This document shows, piece after piece, positions 26,986-36,711 of a stretch of 64,000 nucleotides of DNA. Source of the stretch: an uncultured Flavobacteriales bacterium (GTDB lineage Bacteria; Bacteroidota; Bacteroidia; Flavobacteriales_D; Parvicellaceae); NCBI GenBank assembly GCA_913030835.1, contig CAJWDP010000008.1, positions 29,523 through 93,522 of the forward strand. The letters are read 5' to 3'. The notes below the pieces were generated by a model. The model was not told where the DNA came from. It made no database searches and saw nothing but the letters and a program-made list of their open reading frames with translations. The translations under genes and the position numbers were made by a program. The stretch's first letter is position 1. Each line of letters begins with the position of its first letter.

Positions 26986-28529
26986 TACTTGGGCTTAAGC
27001 TCAACAAATGGTATAAGCACTTCCTCCAATGAAATGCCCCCATGCTGAAACGTATTGTTATAAAACTTAACGTAGTGATTGTAATTGTTTGGGTAAACAA
27101 AAAAGCTATCTTCTTTTGCAAAGATATACGAGCTACTCATATTTTGTTGAGGCAAAAAACAATCTCTCGGGTTTTTCACTTCAAATACTTCTTTTGCATT
27201 GTAATTCAAATTCTTACCTTGTTTGTATCTCAAATTTGTATTTGTATTGCGATCTCCTACTACCTTTATCGGGTCATCCACTCGAATTGTACCATGATCC
27301 GTAGTGAGTAAAACTTTCATTTTATTTTCAGCAGCAAGTTTAAACAATTCAAATAACGGCGAGTGTTCAAACCAGCTTAGTGTAATCGACCGATACGCCG
27401 CCTCGTCATCCGCAAGTTCACGTATCACCTCCATATCCGTTCGCGCATGCGAGAGCATATCAACAAAATTGTAAACGACAACATTCAGATCATTTTGTGT
27501 CAAATTTTGAAAGTTCTCCACTAATTTTTTTCCTTTACCCAGATTTGTAATCTTGTTATAAGAATGTTTTATCGGATGGCCCAATCGATTTAAATTCTCG
27601 GTTAACAATTCCATTTCAAAGAGATTCTTGCCTCCCTCATCCTGATCATTTTTCCACCATTTTGGATAAGATGATTGAATTTGTGATGGCATCATTCCTG
27701 CAAATAATGCATTTCGAGCATATTGCGTTGCCGTGGGTAAAATGCTATAATAAATTTCTTCTTTTTCTACAGTGAATAGATCCCTTAATACAGTTCTTAG
27801 AATTCTCCATTGATCGTACCTAAGGTTATCAATCACAAATAACATCACCGGGTGCCCACCCAAATGAGGAGCGACTTTATCTTTGATCACTGTATGCGAC
27901 ATGGTTGGAGGCTCTTCCACACCGTTTAGCCAAAATGAATAGTTATCGCAGATGAAACGACAAAACAGCTGATTCGCCTCCTTTTTTTGCATCGCGAACA
28001 CCTCCGCCATACTTTCCTCATTGGAATTTTCCAATTCAAGTTCCCAATGAACTAATTTTTGGTAGAATTCAACCCACTGCTGATGGTCCATTCGATCTTG
28101 CAATTCCATGGCAATTTGCCGGAATTCTCTTTGGTAATCCGTAGTTGTTTTTTCACTAACCAACCGTTTTGATTCCAGGTTTTTTTTGAGGGACAAAAGG
28201 ATCTGGTTTGGGTTAACCGGTTTTATCAGGTAATCGGCAATTTTTCCTCCTATAGCTCCTTCCATTATGGACTCTTCTTCACTTTTAGTGATCATAACTA
28301 TGGGAATAGAAGGGTGTTTCCCCTTTATTCTATCCAGCGTTTCAAGACCTGACAAACCAGGCATGTTCTCATCCAACAACACCAAGTCAAAATCCTGTTC
28401 ACCAATTTTATCAATAGCGTCATCTCCACTATTAACAGTTTCTATTTTATATCCTTTATTTTCTAAGAAAATAACATGTGGTTTCAAAAGTTCGATTTCA
28501 TCATCGGCCCATAGAATCTTATTACCCAT
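26985..28529 (-). CDS. porX: PorX-type response regulator with PglZ domain (T9SS regulator)
   Basis: A 514-residue two-domain regulator. Residues ~1-120 are a receiver domain with acidic pocket DD (9-10), phospho-acceptor Asp53 in LLDENMPG, and the conserved Lys in DYLIKPVNP. Residues ~200-514 form a PglZ/alkaline-phosphatase-superfamily domain: FVIDNLRYDQW, then LLTTDHGTIRVDD, then FQHGGISLEEVLIPF, which carry the metal-binding Asp/His set. PorX with the sensor PorY controls type IX secretion genes in Porphyromonas, and its PglZ domain is a phosphodiesterase there. ATG at 28529 (MGNKILWADDE) is the right start; an upstream TTG would add 22 unneeded residues. T9SS cargo genes are present in this window, so a working system is expected. 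Confidence 0.92.
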   Translation of the reverse strand: MGNKILWADDEIELLKPHVIFLENKGYKIETVNSGDDAIDKIGEQDFDLVLLDENMPGLSGLETLDRIKGKHPSIPIVMITKSEEESIMEGAIGGKIADYLIKPVNPNQILLSLKKNLESKRLVSEKTTTDYQREFRQIAMELQDRMDHQQWVEFYQKLVHWELELENSNEESMAEVFAMQKKEANQLFCRFICDNYSFWLNGVEEPPTMSHTVIKDKVAPHLGGHPVMLFVIDNLRYDQWRILRTVLRDLFTVEKEEIYYSILPTATQYARNALFAGMMPSQIQSSYPKWWKNDQDEGGKNLFEMELLTENLNRLGHPIKHSYNKITNLGKGKKLVENFQNLTQNDLNVVVYNFVDMLSHARTDMEVIRELADDEAAYRSITLSWFEHSPLFELFKLAAENKMKVLLTTDHGTIRVDDPIKVVGDRNTNTNLRYKQGKNLNYNAKEVFEVKNPRDCFLPQQNMSSSYIFAKEDSFFVYPNNYNHYVKFYNNTFQHGGISLEEVLIPFVELKPK

Positions 28530-28584
28530 ATTGTTCTGTATAAAATTGATAGATTTACGTTGCACTAATTTACGATTCGAATAA

Positions 28585-29811
28585 GTGGTTAACAAAAAGA
28601 AAATATTTAACGATCCGATCTATGGTTTTATTTCAATTCCAGACCAACTTATTCTGGAAATAATAGACCACCCTTATTTTCAACGACTTAGACGAATAAA
28701 ACAACTTGGACTAACTGACTTTGTATACCCCGGTGCTCTTCACACAAGATTTCACCATGCCCTTGGTTGTGCATTTCTGATGCAAAAAGCTATTGCTTCA
28801 CTTAGACAAAAGGGTCATCAAATTTCTCCAGACGAGGCAAACGGTGCGATTTTGGCAATTTTATTACACGATATAGGACACGGGCCATTTTCTCATGCAT
28901 TAGAACATTCCTTGGTGCAGGGTATTACGCATGAAGAGATTTCTCTGCATTTCATGAATTCGCTCAATGTCATTTTTGGCGGTCGGCTCGATACCGCAAT
29001 CAAAATATTTACCAACGAACATCCTAAAAAGTTTCTTCATCAACTGGTTTCAAGTCAGCTGGACATGGATCGATTGGATTATTTGGCGCGGGACAGTTTC
29101 TACTCCGGAGTTTCCGAAGGAGTCGTGAGTAGTGAACGGATTATTGATATGCTCGACGTTGTTGATGACCATCTTGTGGTGCAGCAAAAAGGGATCTATT
29201 CGGTGGAAAAATTTATTGTAGCTAGAAGGCTCATGTATTGGCAAGTGTATCTGCACAAAACTGTAATTTCGGCCGAATTCATGTTGGTGAAAATTTTGGA
29301 AAGGGCGGTATCTTTAGCTGCTGACAAACATGAGCTTTTTGGATCTCCTGCCCTTAATTTCTTCTTATACAATCAATTGGACAAGGAAGACTTCATTTCC
29401 GGACGTGCAATTCAGGAATTTGCCAAGTTGGACGACTATGATATCATGGGTGCAATAAAAGTCTGGAGAAACTCACCCGACCGCATATTATCTTTTCTTT
29501 GCGAGGCAATGGTGGATCGAAACTTGTTTAAAGTGAAAATCAGCAAAGAGCCATTCAGCACTGACCAAATAAATGAAGTAAGTGAAAAGATCAGTTCTCA
29601 ATTCTCGATCGACCAATCATTAGTCCACTATTTCATCATACATGAAGAAGTCGCGAACAATGCCTACAATTTAGACAGTGCGTCCATCAATTTGTTGTAT
29701 AAGGATGGTCGGACACGCGACATTACAGAAGCTTCCGACAACCTGAACGTTCACACTCTTGCGTCTCCCGTTACGAAATATTTTCTTTGTCATCCAGAGC
29801 TTCAAACATGA
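28585..29811 (+). CDS. HD-domain phosphohydrolase (SAMHD1/dGTPase-like)
   Basis: A 408-residue cytoplasmic metal-dependent phosphohydrolase. It starts with FNDPIYGFISIP and DHPYFQRLRRIKQLGLTDFVYPGALHTRFHHALG, the classic N terminus of the SAMHD1-like HD family. The HD core is His57/58, LLHDIGHGPFSHALEH (His95-Asp96, His99) and later DRLDYLARDSFYSG (metal Asp). The natural substrate in bacteria of this type is unproven; dNTPs are a guess by homology. The start is GTG at 28585. It is divergent from porX with a 55-bp shared upstream region. Confidence 0.87.
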   Translation: MVNKKKIFNDPIYGFISIPDQLILEIIDHPYFQRLRRIKQLGLTDFVYPGALHTRFHHALGCAFLMQKAIASLRQKGHQISPDEANGAILAILLHDIGHGPFSHALEHSLVQGITHEEISLHFMNSLNVIFGGRLDTAIKIFTNEHPKKFLHQLVSSQLDMDRLDYLARDSFYSGVSEGVVSSERIIDMLDVVDDHLVVQQKGIYSVEKFIVARRLMYWQVYLHKTVISAEFMLVKILERAVSLAADKHELFGSPALNFFLYNQLDKEDFISGRAIQEFAKLDDYDIMGAIKVWRNSPDRILSFLCEAMVDRNLFKVKISKEPFSTDQINEVSEKISSQFSIDQSLVHYFIIHEEVANNAYNLDSASINLLYKDGRTRDITEASDNLNVHTLASPVTKYFLCHPELQT

Positions 29812-29831
29812 CCAACTAGATCAATCGTTTA

Positions 29832-32282
29832 TTGCCGTTTACCAAAGAAATAGCTTTTGTGAGATACCTCCTTCTTTTCCCAGTACTGGCGATTATGCTT
29901 GTACAGTCTAGTTCCGCTTTTTGTCAATCAAAGCGCCCCTCAGATAATAGGACTGAAAATCCTGCGGGTGAAATCTATGGAAATGTGATAGACTCACTGG
30001 AAAACATTCCTCTTGGATACATTACTATTCGAGTATTTTCCTCGAAATCAAATGAGCTGATTGGAGGTGCCATTTCCGAGGAAAATGGTCACTTTTCCAT
30101 TACTAATATTCCTTTGGGATCCTATAATCTTGACCTAAGTTTTACAGGTTATAAAACTCGAGTAATTAAAAATGTCGTTTTAAGTGACATGTACTCCACG
30201 CTTCATCTGAAAAACGTATTACTTGAACCTCTATTTCTGGAAGAAGTTGAAGTTACCGGAAGTGGGCCCATGATTAGCTACGAAATTGACAAAAAAGTAC
30301 TTCATGTTGAGGATCAAATCAATACGGATGGCCAAACGGCTATTGAGATATTGGAAAATCTCCCGTCCATTTCGATCAGTTCGGATGGAACGGTGAGTCT
30401 GAGAGGAAGTTCCAGTTTCACTTTACTCATTGACGGAGTTCCAACAGTGCTCGATGCAGGTGATTACCTGGCATCTCTACCCGCTAGTGCGGTAAAAGAA
30501 ATAGAAGTAATTACAAATCCGTCTGCAAAATACGACGCCGAAGGTATGAGTGGAGTGATGAACATCATAACTAAGAAGAGCAATTTAGAAGGTGTAAGTC
30601 TATTGCTCAGCGGGCAAACAGGAACATTTAACAACCATAGCTCAGATCTCGCCTTGAGCCTCAAACGAAAAAAGTTTTCATTTGACCTCGGAGGAGGTTG
30701 GAGAATCAGAAATCGACCCAACAACCAAATCGAAGATCGTATCACGAACTACGATAGCACTGAAAACCAGCTTTACAGCGAAGGGATCAGCAATTGGTCA
30801 AGGTCAAATTGGACGGTAAACGGAAGTTGTAGCTGGACACCGAACAATGCACACTTACTTGTGCTTTCAGCCAGAATAAAATCGAATTTGATGCGAGGCG
30901 ACAATAGTCTTGAATACCTGAATTACGACAATGGTCTTCTTATCGAACAGTTTACTGCTGAGCCAAACAAGTATATTCAGTTTATGAATAATTCGTTCAG
31001 TATGAGTTACCAATATAACTTTAAACGAAACAAAGACCACAATATCAGCTTCAAAGCCATTGCCAACTTTTCAGGTGCTAATCAGCAGGACACCACCTTC
31101 AACTATAATATAGACGGCAGCATTGCTTCCGGAAATTTGTACACGGAAACGGGACCATCTAATGCCAACCGATTTAAAATTGATTATCAACTGCCAATCA
31201 ATGGCAATACGTTTGAAGCCGGAATCCAATCTCAGTTCGGCTTAAGTGGAGACATCGGGAAAAATTATGTTTACAATACCGCTAATCATACGTTTGAATT
31301 CGATTCACTATTCAGCTCTGATGTCGATTACGTTCGAGACATTCATGCAGCCTATACCATGTTTGGTGGGAAACGTGAGAATTTAGGCTATCAGATAGGA
31401 CTCCGGGCCGAATACACCTACCGAACCATATCCTCTACACAAGCTATCGAATTCACGCAAATCAATCGCTTGGATTGGTTCCCTTCAGCTCATTTTTCAT
31501 ACAACCTAAAAAGAAAAGGACAGATCATTGTCAGCTATTCAAGAAGGATTGAACGGCCACGAAGCTATTATTTTGAGCCCTTTGTTACTTGGTCCAGCCC
31601 CTATCTCGTTCGGAGCGGGAATCCAAATTTACAACCCACGTACATTAATGCTTTTGAGATCAATTACATGAAACCACTAAAGCGTAAGAGCTTTTATAGC
31701 TTGGAATTATATGCGAGACAAAACAATGGAGTAATTCAGCGACTGTCCTCTGTTTATGATGAGGGGATTTTAATTACCCGACCTGAAAATATTGGAGCAT
31801 CTTCCTCCTTCGGTCTTGAAGGCATGATCGATCACAAATTGACGGACTGGTGGCAAATAAACGCTGGAATAAATACCTATTATTTTTCCATAACCGGAAC
31901 GCTTTCCAATCGGGATTACGACACTGAATCGTTCAATTATAGTGGACGGTTGACAAACACCTTTAACGTAAAAAAAGAATGGATCATACAACTCATTTCA
32001 AGATATACGAGCGCATCTGTTACTGCTCAAGGCGAAAGCTATGATAATTTCGTTCAAGACATTTCAATAAAAAGAAGCATTTTGAAAAAGAGAGTATCAA
32101 TTACTTTTCAAGGAAGAAATGTATTGAATACATCCCGCAGAAAGAGCAATTCACAGATTGAGAATGTATCGGTTTCCAGCCTGTCAACACCACTGTATCC
32201 ACAGTTGTCTCTTGCACTGACTGTGAAACTGAATAATTACCAAAAGGTTTTCGACCGACAAGAAGAAATGGATGATTTTTGA
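29832..32282 (+). CDS. TonB-receptor-like outer-membrane protein with carboxypeptidase-regulatory-like domain
   Basis: An ~816-residue outer-membrane barrel. The order is signal peptide (YLLLFPVLAIMLVQSSSAFCQ), a carboxypeptidase-D regulatory-like beta-sandwich (~47-135: GEIYGNVIDSLENIPLGYITIRVF, GHFSITNIPLGSYNLDL), a plug-like domain (~140-255: IEILENLPSISISSDGTVSLRGSSSFTLLIDGVP and PSAKYDAEGMSGVMNIITKK), then a long beta-barrel. This is the OMP_b-brl_3 type of TonB-dependent transporter relative. The start is TTG at 29832 or, as plausible, GTG at 29859, which begins the signal peptide directly. There is no SusD partner beside it, so its substrate is open. Confidence 0.86.
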   Translation: MPFTKEIAFVRYLLLFPVLAIMLVQSSSAFCQSKRPSDNRTENPAGEIYGNVIDSLENIPLGYITIRVFSSKSNELIGGAISEENGHFSITNIPLGSYNLDLSFTGYKTRVIKNVVLSDMYSTLHLKNVLLEPLFLEEVEVTGSGPMISYEIDKKVLHVEDQINTDGQTAIEILENLPSISISSDGTVSLRGSSSFTLLIDGVPTVLDAGDYLASLPASAVKEIEVITNPSAKYDAEGMSGVMNIITKKSNLEGVSLLLSGQTGTFNNHSSDLALSLKRKKFSFDLGGGWRIRNRPNNQIEDRITNYDSTENQLYSEGISNWSRSNWTVNGSCSWTPNNAHLLVLSARIKSNLMRGDNSLEYLNYDNGLLIEQFTAEPNKYIQFMNNSFSMSYQYNFKRNKDHNISFKAIANFSGANQQDTTFNYNIDGSIASGNLYTETGPSNANRFKIDYQLPINGNTFEAGIQSQFGLSGDIGKNYVYNTANHTFEFDSLFSSDVDYVRDIHAAYTMFGGKRENLGYQIGLRAEYTYRTISSTQAIEFTQINRLDWFPSAHFSYNLKRKGQIIVSYSRRIERPRSYYFEPFVTWSSPYLVRSGNPNLQPTYINAFEINYMKPLKRKSFYSLELYARQNNGVIQRLSSVYDEGILITRPENIGASSSFGLEGMIDHKLTDWWQINAGINTYYFSITGTLSNRDYDTESFNYSGRLTNTFNVKKEWIIQLISRYTSASVTAQGESYDNFVQDISIKRSILKKRVSITFQGRNVLNTSRRKSNSQIENVSVSSLSTPLYPQLSLALTVKLNNYQKVFDRQEEMDDF

Positions 32283-32384
32283 TGCCAGGAATGAAAATTC
32301 TGTCTTAACATTCCAACAGCAAAGACAGAACAAAAGCTATTTTGAGGGCTTAGTGATAAATCTCATTTGATGTACTAATTTTCC

Positions 32385-32392
32385 TATTTTTG
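32385..32392 (+). promoter_or_regulatory. -7 element before lpxD
   Basis: TATTTTTG fits TAnnTTTG and ends 5 nt before the lpxD ATG. A TTTG lies about 15 nt upstream, a short spacing. It would drive the lpxD-lpxC/fabZ-lpxA operon. Confidence 0.42.
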
Positions 32393-32397
32393 AGGCG

Positions 32398-33444
32398 ATG
32401 GAATTTTCAGCAGAACAAATTGCCCAATTGCTTGGAGGTACAGTTGAGGGATCGGGTGATGTAAAAGTCAACAATCTGTCAAAAATTGAGGAAGGAAAAC
32501 CCAACACTTTATCTTTCCTTGCCAATCCGAAATACACAGAATTTATTTACACTACGAATGCGTCCATTGTAATCGTATCAAATTCTTTTAAGGCAGAACA
32601 TGAATTACCAGCTACATGCACGCTGATTCGGGTTGAAGATCCCTATCAGAGCTTTGCTATTTTGCTGGAACAATACAATCAGATTACAAACAACAAAACC
32701 GGCATTTCCAAAACAGCATCGATTCCTGATTCTGCGTCAATCGGTTCAGATTGCTACATTGGAGACTATGTTTCTATTGGTGAAAATGTAACGATTGGGA
32801 ATAACGTAAAAATACATGCGGGTTGCTGCATCGCAGATTCTTCTCAAATTGGAGACGATTCCATCTTATTTTCAAATGCAAGTATTTATTCCAATTGCGT
32901 GATTGGTAAATCGTGTACCATTCATTCCGGTGTGGTCATAGGTTCAGATGGCTTTGGATTCGCTCCGAACTCAGAAAATAATTATAAAAAAGTACCGCAA
33001 ATCGGAAATGTCATTGTAGAGGACCATGTAGAAATTGGCTCCAACACTTGTATCGACAGAGCCACGCTCGGATCAACGATAATCCGGAAAGGAGTCAAAC
33101 TAGATAATCTTATTCAAATTGCGCACAATGTCGAAATCGGCGAGAACACAGTGATTGCCGGTCAGACTGGGATAGCAGGTTCCACAAAAATTGGAGCAAA
33201 TTGCATGATTGGAGGTCAGGTTGGAATAGTCGGACATTTGAAAATTGCCAACGGAGTTAAAATTGCAGCCCAGTCAGGAATTGAATCAAGTATTGAACAA
33301 GAAGGAGAAATCGTTCAGGGATCACCGGCCTTTTCTATTGGGAAGTACAAAAGATCCTATGTTTTGTTTCGATCAATGCCAAAAGTCAAAGCAAAAATCG
33401 ATGAGCTGGAAAAAGAACTAAAAGAACTGAAAAAACGAATGTAA
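32398..33444 (+). CDS. lpxD: UDP-3-O-(3-hydroxyacyl)glucosamine N-acyltransferase
   Basis: This enzyme transfers the N-linked 3-hydroxyacyl chain from acyl-ACP in step three of lipid A synthesis. It is 348 residues, normal for LpxD. It has an N-terminal uridine-binding domain (~1-100), then a left-handed beta helix of hexapeptide repeats ([20 protein letters not shown] and onward), and the catalytic His243 in [14 protein letters not shown], followed by the coiled C-terminal helix rich in Lys and Glu. The SDGFGFAP loop is conserved. Its TAA overlaps the next ATG by 1 bp (TAATG). A second LpxD-like gene lies at 39321. Confidence 0.95.
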   Translation: MEFSAEQIAQLLGGTVEGSGDVKVNNLSKIEEGKPNTLSFLANPKYTEFIYTTNASIVIVSNSFKAEHELPATCTLIRVEDPYQSFAILLEQYNQITNNKTGISKTASIPDSASIGSDCYIGDYVSIGENVTIGNNVKIHAGCCIADSSQIGDDSILFSNASIYSNCVIGKSCTIHSGVVIGSDGFGFAPNSENNYKKVPQIGNVIVEDHVEIGSNTCIDRATLGSTIIRKGVKLDNLIQIAHNVEIGENTVIAGQTGIAGSTKIGANCMIGGQVGIVGHLKIANGVKIAAQSGIESSIEQEGEIVQGSPAFSIGKYKRSYVLFRSMPKVKAKIDELEKELKELKKRM

Positions 33445-34841
33445 TGAGCGAAAATCAAACAACGCTTGAGAATGAGATTAAAATGAGCGGCGTAGGCCTC
33501 CACACGGGAGAAAAAGTAAATATCAATATACTTCCTGCTCCGGCAAATCACGGTTACAAATTCCAAAGAATGGATTTGGACAAACAACCGATTATCAAGG
33601 CGGATGCTGATCTTGTTGTGAACACGGAGCGCGGAACAACACTAGAAAAAAATGGAGTTCGAGTGTATACCACCGAGCATCTATTAGCAGCCTTGTATGG
33701 CATGCAAATAGACAATGCACTTATTCAGATCGATGGACCTGAAATACCCATTATGGATGGAAGTGCCATCTTATTTGTTAATGCAATTGAAAAGGCAGGC
33801 ACAAAATCTCTAGACGCAAAGCGCGATTATTTCGAATTTCAAATGAATCAACCCTACGAGGATCTTGAAAAAGGAATTGAAATGCTAGCGGTGCCTTATT
33901 CGGAATTTCGATTGACTGTAATGGTGGACTATGATTCTCCTGTACTCGGAACCCAACATGCTAACATTTACTCTATCGATGATTTCAAAAAAGAAATTGC
34001 TCCTTGCAGGACATTTGTATTTCTCAGAGAGCTTGAGGCACTGGCAAGATCGGGTTTGATTAAAGGTGGTGACATCGACAATGCAATTGTTCTTGTAGAA
34101 AGAGAGAATATTCCAAAAGAAGAGCTGGACGAGCTGGCAGCTTTATTAGGAAAGGAGCATCTCGAAATAAATATGAAGGGAATTGGCACTTTGAACAATG
34201 CCGAACTAAAATTTATCAACGAACCTGCTCGACACAAATTACTGGATATCATTGGGGACTTGGCTCTTGTTGGCAAACCCATTAAAGGACATATCCTCGC
34301 TGCCCGACCCGGGCACTCCGGAAATGTTTCATTTGCCAAGATCATAAAACAGATCATGACCAACCAAAAAGGAAAAAAACTTTTTGATCTGAACAAAGAT
34401 CCGTTATACGATATCAACGACATCGAAAGAATGTTGCCACACAGATATCCTTTTTTGATGGTAGATAAAATCATGGAAATCACAGAAAATGGAATCATTG
34501 GAGTCAAAAATGTAACCATGAATGAGCCCTTCTTTCAGGGTCACTTTCCAGGTAATCCGGTTATGCCCGGAGTGCTTCAAATTGAAGCAATGGCTCAGGT
34601 AGGTGGAATATTTGCCCTCAGTCAGGTGGATGAGCCCGAAAAGTACATGACATACTTTATGAAAATTGATGACGTTAGATTTAAGAGAAAAGTAATTCCT
34701 GGAGACACCGTTGTTTTTGATCTGGAATTGGTCACCCCCATACGGAGAGGCATTGTGCATATGAAGGGGATCGCATATGCGAACGGTGAACCTGCCACAG
34801 AAGCAGAAATGATGGCACAAATCGTTAAAGAAATAGACTAA
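33444..34841 (+). CDS. lpxC/fabZ: LpxC-FabZ fusion: UDP-3-O-acyl-GlcNAc deacetylase / 3-hydroxyacyl-ACP dehydratase
   Basis: A 465-residue bifunctional protein. Residues ~1-305 are LpxC, the zinc deacetylase that commits to lipid A: TTEHLLAAL (His79), DGPEIPIMDGSA, and the zinc site RHKLLDIIGD (His264, Asp268) with catalytic PGHSGN (His291). Residues ~320-465 are FabZ, the dehydratase of fatty-acid elongation: MLPHRYPFLMVDKI (His333) and GHFPGNPVMPGVLQIEAMAQ (Glu381). This fusion is a hallmark of Bacteroidetes and physically links the two enzymes that compete for hydroxyacyl-ACP. All catalytic residues are in place. It overlaps lpxD and lpxA by 1 bp each. Confidence 0.96.
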   Translation: MSENQTTLENEIKMSGVGLHTGEKVNINILPAPANHGYKFQRMDLDKQPIIKADADLVVNTERGTTLEKNGVRVYTTEHLLAALYGMQIDNALIQIDGPEIPIMDGSAILFVNAIEKAGTKSLDAKRDYFEFQMNQPYEDLEKGIEMLAVPYSEFRLTVMVDYDSPVLGTQHANIYSIDDFKKEIAPCRTFVFLRELEALARSGLIKGGDIDNAIVLVERENIPKEELDELAALLGKEHLEINMKGIGTLNNAELKFINEPARHKLLDIIGDLALVGKPIKGHILAARPGHSGNVSFAKIIKQIMTNQKGKKLFDLNKDPLYDINDIERMLPHRYPFLMVDKIMEITENGIIGVKNVTMNEPFFQGHFPGNPVMPGVLQIEAMAQVGGIFALSQVDEPEKYMTYFMKIDDVRFKRKVIPGDTVVFDLELVTPIRRGIVHMKGIAYANGEPATEAEMMAQIVKEID

Positions 34842-35614
34842 TGAGTGTACAAGCCAATATTCATCCTGATGCCAAAATTGGCGAAGGGACAGTAGTTGAG
34901 CCTTTTGCTACAATTCAAGGGGATGTTGAAATCGGAGAAAATTGCTGGATCGGACCCGGAGCGTGCATCATGGATGGAGCACGTATCGGAAATAACGTAA
35001 AGATTTTTCCGGGCGCCATCATCTCCATTGTGTCACAAGATTTAAAGTACAACGGTGAAAAAACCACTACTCATATTGGCGATAATACAGTTATCCGTGA
35101 ATATGCCACTGTGCACAAGGGAACGATTGACAAAATGAAGACTACAGTGGGAAGCAACTGTCTGCTAATGGCGTATGTGCATATCGCTCACGATTGCATT
35201 GTTGGCGATCACGTGATCATTGCAAACTCCAGCCAAATTGCCGGACATTGCATCATCGAAGATTGGGTAATCATCGAAGGAGTTGTAGCCGTGCAACAAT
35301 TTGTTACCATAGGTGAACAAGCTTTTGTAGCCGGCGGCTCACTAGTACGAAAAAATGTTCCGCCATATGTTAAAGCAGCAAGAGAACCACTTTCCTATTG
35401 TGGTGTTAACGCAATCGGTTTAAGAAGAAGAGGATTCACTGATGCACAAATTTCAAATATTGAAGATGTTTATCGTGTTATCTACATCATGAACAGTAAC
35501 ATTTCACAAGCAATTAAAATTGCCGATCTAGAAATTCCAAATTCCAACGAAAAAGATACCATCTTAAAGTTCATTCGAAATTCGGATAAAGGCATAATGC
35601 GGGGAATCTCGTAA
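34841..35614 (+). CDS. lpxA: Acyl-[ACP]-UDP-N-acetylglucosamine O-acyltransferase
   Basis: The first enzyme of lipid A synthesis, transferring a 3-hydroxyacyl chain to UDP-GlcNAc. It is 257 residues, matching E. coli LpxA. A left-handed beta helix of hexapeptide repeats fills residues 1-190, with the catalytic His117 in YVHIAHDCIVG and the nucleotide-binding region around VAGGSLVRKNVPPYVKAAREP; a helical C-terminal domain (GLRRRGFTDAQI) follows. It is the third gene of lpxD-lpxC/fabZ-lpxA with TAATG overlaps, and its stop directly abuts the ATG of the next gene. Confidence 0.96.
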   Translation: MSVQANIHPDAKIGEGTVVEPFATIQGDVEIGENCWIGPGACIMDGARIGNNVKIFPGAIISIVSQDLKYNGEKTTTHIGDNTVIREYATVHKGTIDKMKTTVGSNCLLMAYVHIAHDCIVGDHVIIANSSQIAGHCIIEDWVIIEGVVAVQQFVTIGEQAFVAGGSLVRKNVPPYVKAAREPLSYCGVNAIGLRRRGFTDAQISNIEDVYRVIYIMNSNISQAIKIADLEIPNSNEKDTILKFIRNSDKGIMRGIS

Positions 35615-36679
35615 ATGGACATTTCGAAGAAAAAAAAATTTTACACGATCAGCCGAAAGCTAAGGTCGTATCTAAAGGATTACGACAGAGAAAAAAACAT
35701 TCCGGTTTCCTATGAAAATTTATTGAGGCACACGGATAGTTTTCCACTGTTTGATAAGAGTGGAAAAGACACCTTATGGGAAACGGTGATCTTCGATCCG
35801 GCAACGCAAAAGGAGCTGAACATTGGACTAACCGCCATTTATGCCTTATTGAAAACTGACGGCGACCTTTCCGTCATGGAGCATTTAGTCGTTGACCGAA
35901 TCGACTATTGCCAATTTGGCAACTCCAAACCTTTCCGAGTCAGAATTGTAAACCAATTCAACGACAATTACGATTATTTTTACGTAAAAATAGCCGATGC
36001 ATCTCGAGTTTATGGTCTGGAATTGGAACACATCCTGTCACCGAACAGGATCAATTACCTGGTAGATAAAAATTCATTGATTGAAGAACACATTGCCGGT
36101 ATTCCCGGGGATGCATTTATAGATAACTATATCAATTTACCGAACTTCAACAAGGTAAGATTGGCCAAGGAGTTTGTAAAATTCAATGAGCGATGTTTTG
36201 TTCGATTATTAGGAGATATGCGTTCGTACAATTATGTAGTGGATGTAACACCGGATTTTGAAGAAGAACAATACAGGGTTAGGGCACTGGATTTCGACCA
36301 ACAGAGTTATGAAGGCAGACTTCGAATGTATTTACCCCAATATTTTAAGGAAAACAATCCCATCGTAAACTTCTGTATAGAGGTAATGAATCCAGAAACG
36401 GTAAGACAATACCAATACGAAGAGCGAACCTTAATGAAACGAAGATACGAAGCGTCCAAGGTCAAAATCAAAAGACTTATGAATTGCATCGTTGAAGAAA
36501 AAATTTCTACCCCTGAAAAAACAGAAGAAATAAAAAAAGAGTTGAATCGACACCACAAAACTACCCAGTTCAATACCTGTGAAAATATGGGGCAGGCAGT
36601 CAAATTGCATTTGCATAAAATGCTTACTCAGCCGAAACCGGAAAAACTCAGCGGAAAGGCCAGCTTCAAGCTCAAATAA
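35615..36679 (+). CDS. Unannotated protein with kinase-fold-like motif order, coupled to lpxA
   Basis: I do not recognise a named family for this 354-residue, signal-less protein. Its motifs fall in the order and spacing of a protein/aminoglycoside-kinase fold: FYVKIADASRVYGLELEHIL (candidate beta-3 Lys125 and alpha-C Glu136/138), LIEEHIAGIPGD (hinge-like, ~155-166), RLLGDMRSYNYVVD (catalytic-loop-like D201xxxxN206) and VRALDFDQQ (DFD, 226-228, in the place of DFG). After that come ~110 Lys/Glu-rich helical residues. The start codon directly follows the lpxA stop, so translation is likely coupled and a role in lipid A or LPS phosphorylation is a natural hypothesis. This is inference; a pseudokinase or an unrelated fold is possible. 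It reads as one intact frame. Confidence 0.6.
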   Translation: MDISKKKKFYTISRKLRSYLKDYDREKNIPVSYENLLRHTDSFPLFDKSGKDTLWETVIFDPATQKELNIGLTAIYALLKTDGDLSVMEHLVVDRIDYCQFGNSKPFRVRIVNQFNDNYDYFYVKIADASRVYGLELEHILSPNRINYLVDKNSLIEEHIAGIPGDAFIDNYINLPNFNKVRLAKEFVKFNERCFVRLLGDMRSYNYVVDVTPDFEEEQYRVRALDFDQQSYEGRLRMYLPQYFKENNPIVNFCIEVMNPETVRQYQYEERTLMKRRYEASKVKIKRLMNCIVEEKISTPEKTEEIKKELNRHHKTTQFNTCENMGQAVKLHLHKMLTQPKPEKLSGKASFKLK

Positions 36680-36697
36680 AAAACTAAATTTGCCCTA

Positions 36698-36705
36698 TAA
36701 TTTTG
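36698..36705 (+). promoter_or_regulatory. -7 element before pheT
   Basis: TAATTTTG fits TAnnTTTG and ends 6 nt before the pheT ATG. It suggests pheT can be transcribed separately from the lpx operon. Confidence 0.42.
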
Positions 36706-36711
36706 GAGTAA

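Noticed and set aside
33968..34820. Long antisense frames opposite lpxC-fabZ (for example 34404-34820 minus)
   Set aside because: They lie wholly inside a gene with complete catalytic motifs and show no family features.
35615..36679. Assigning the post-lpxA gene as a named LPS kinase
   Set aside because: Only motif order supports a kinase-like fold; length, termini and N-lobe do not match a named family by eye.
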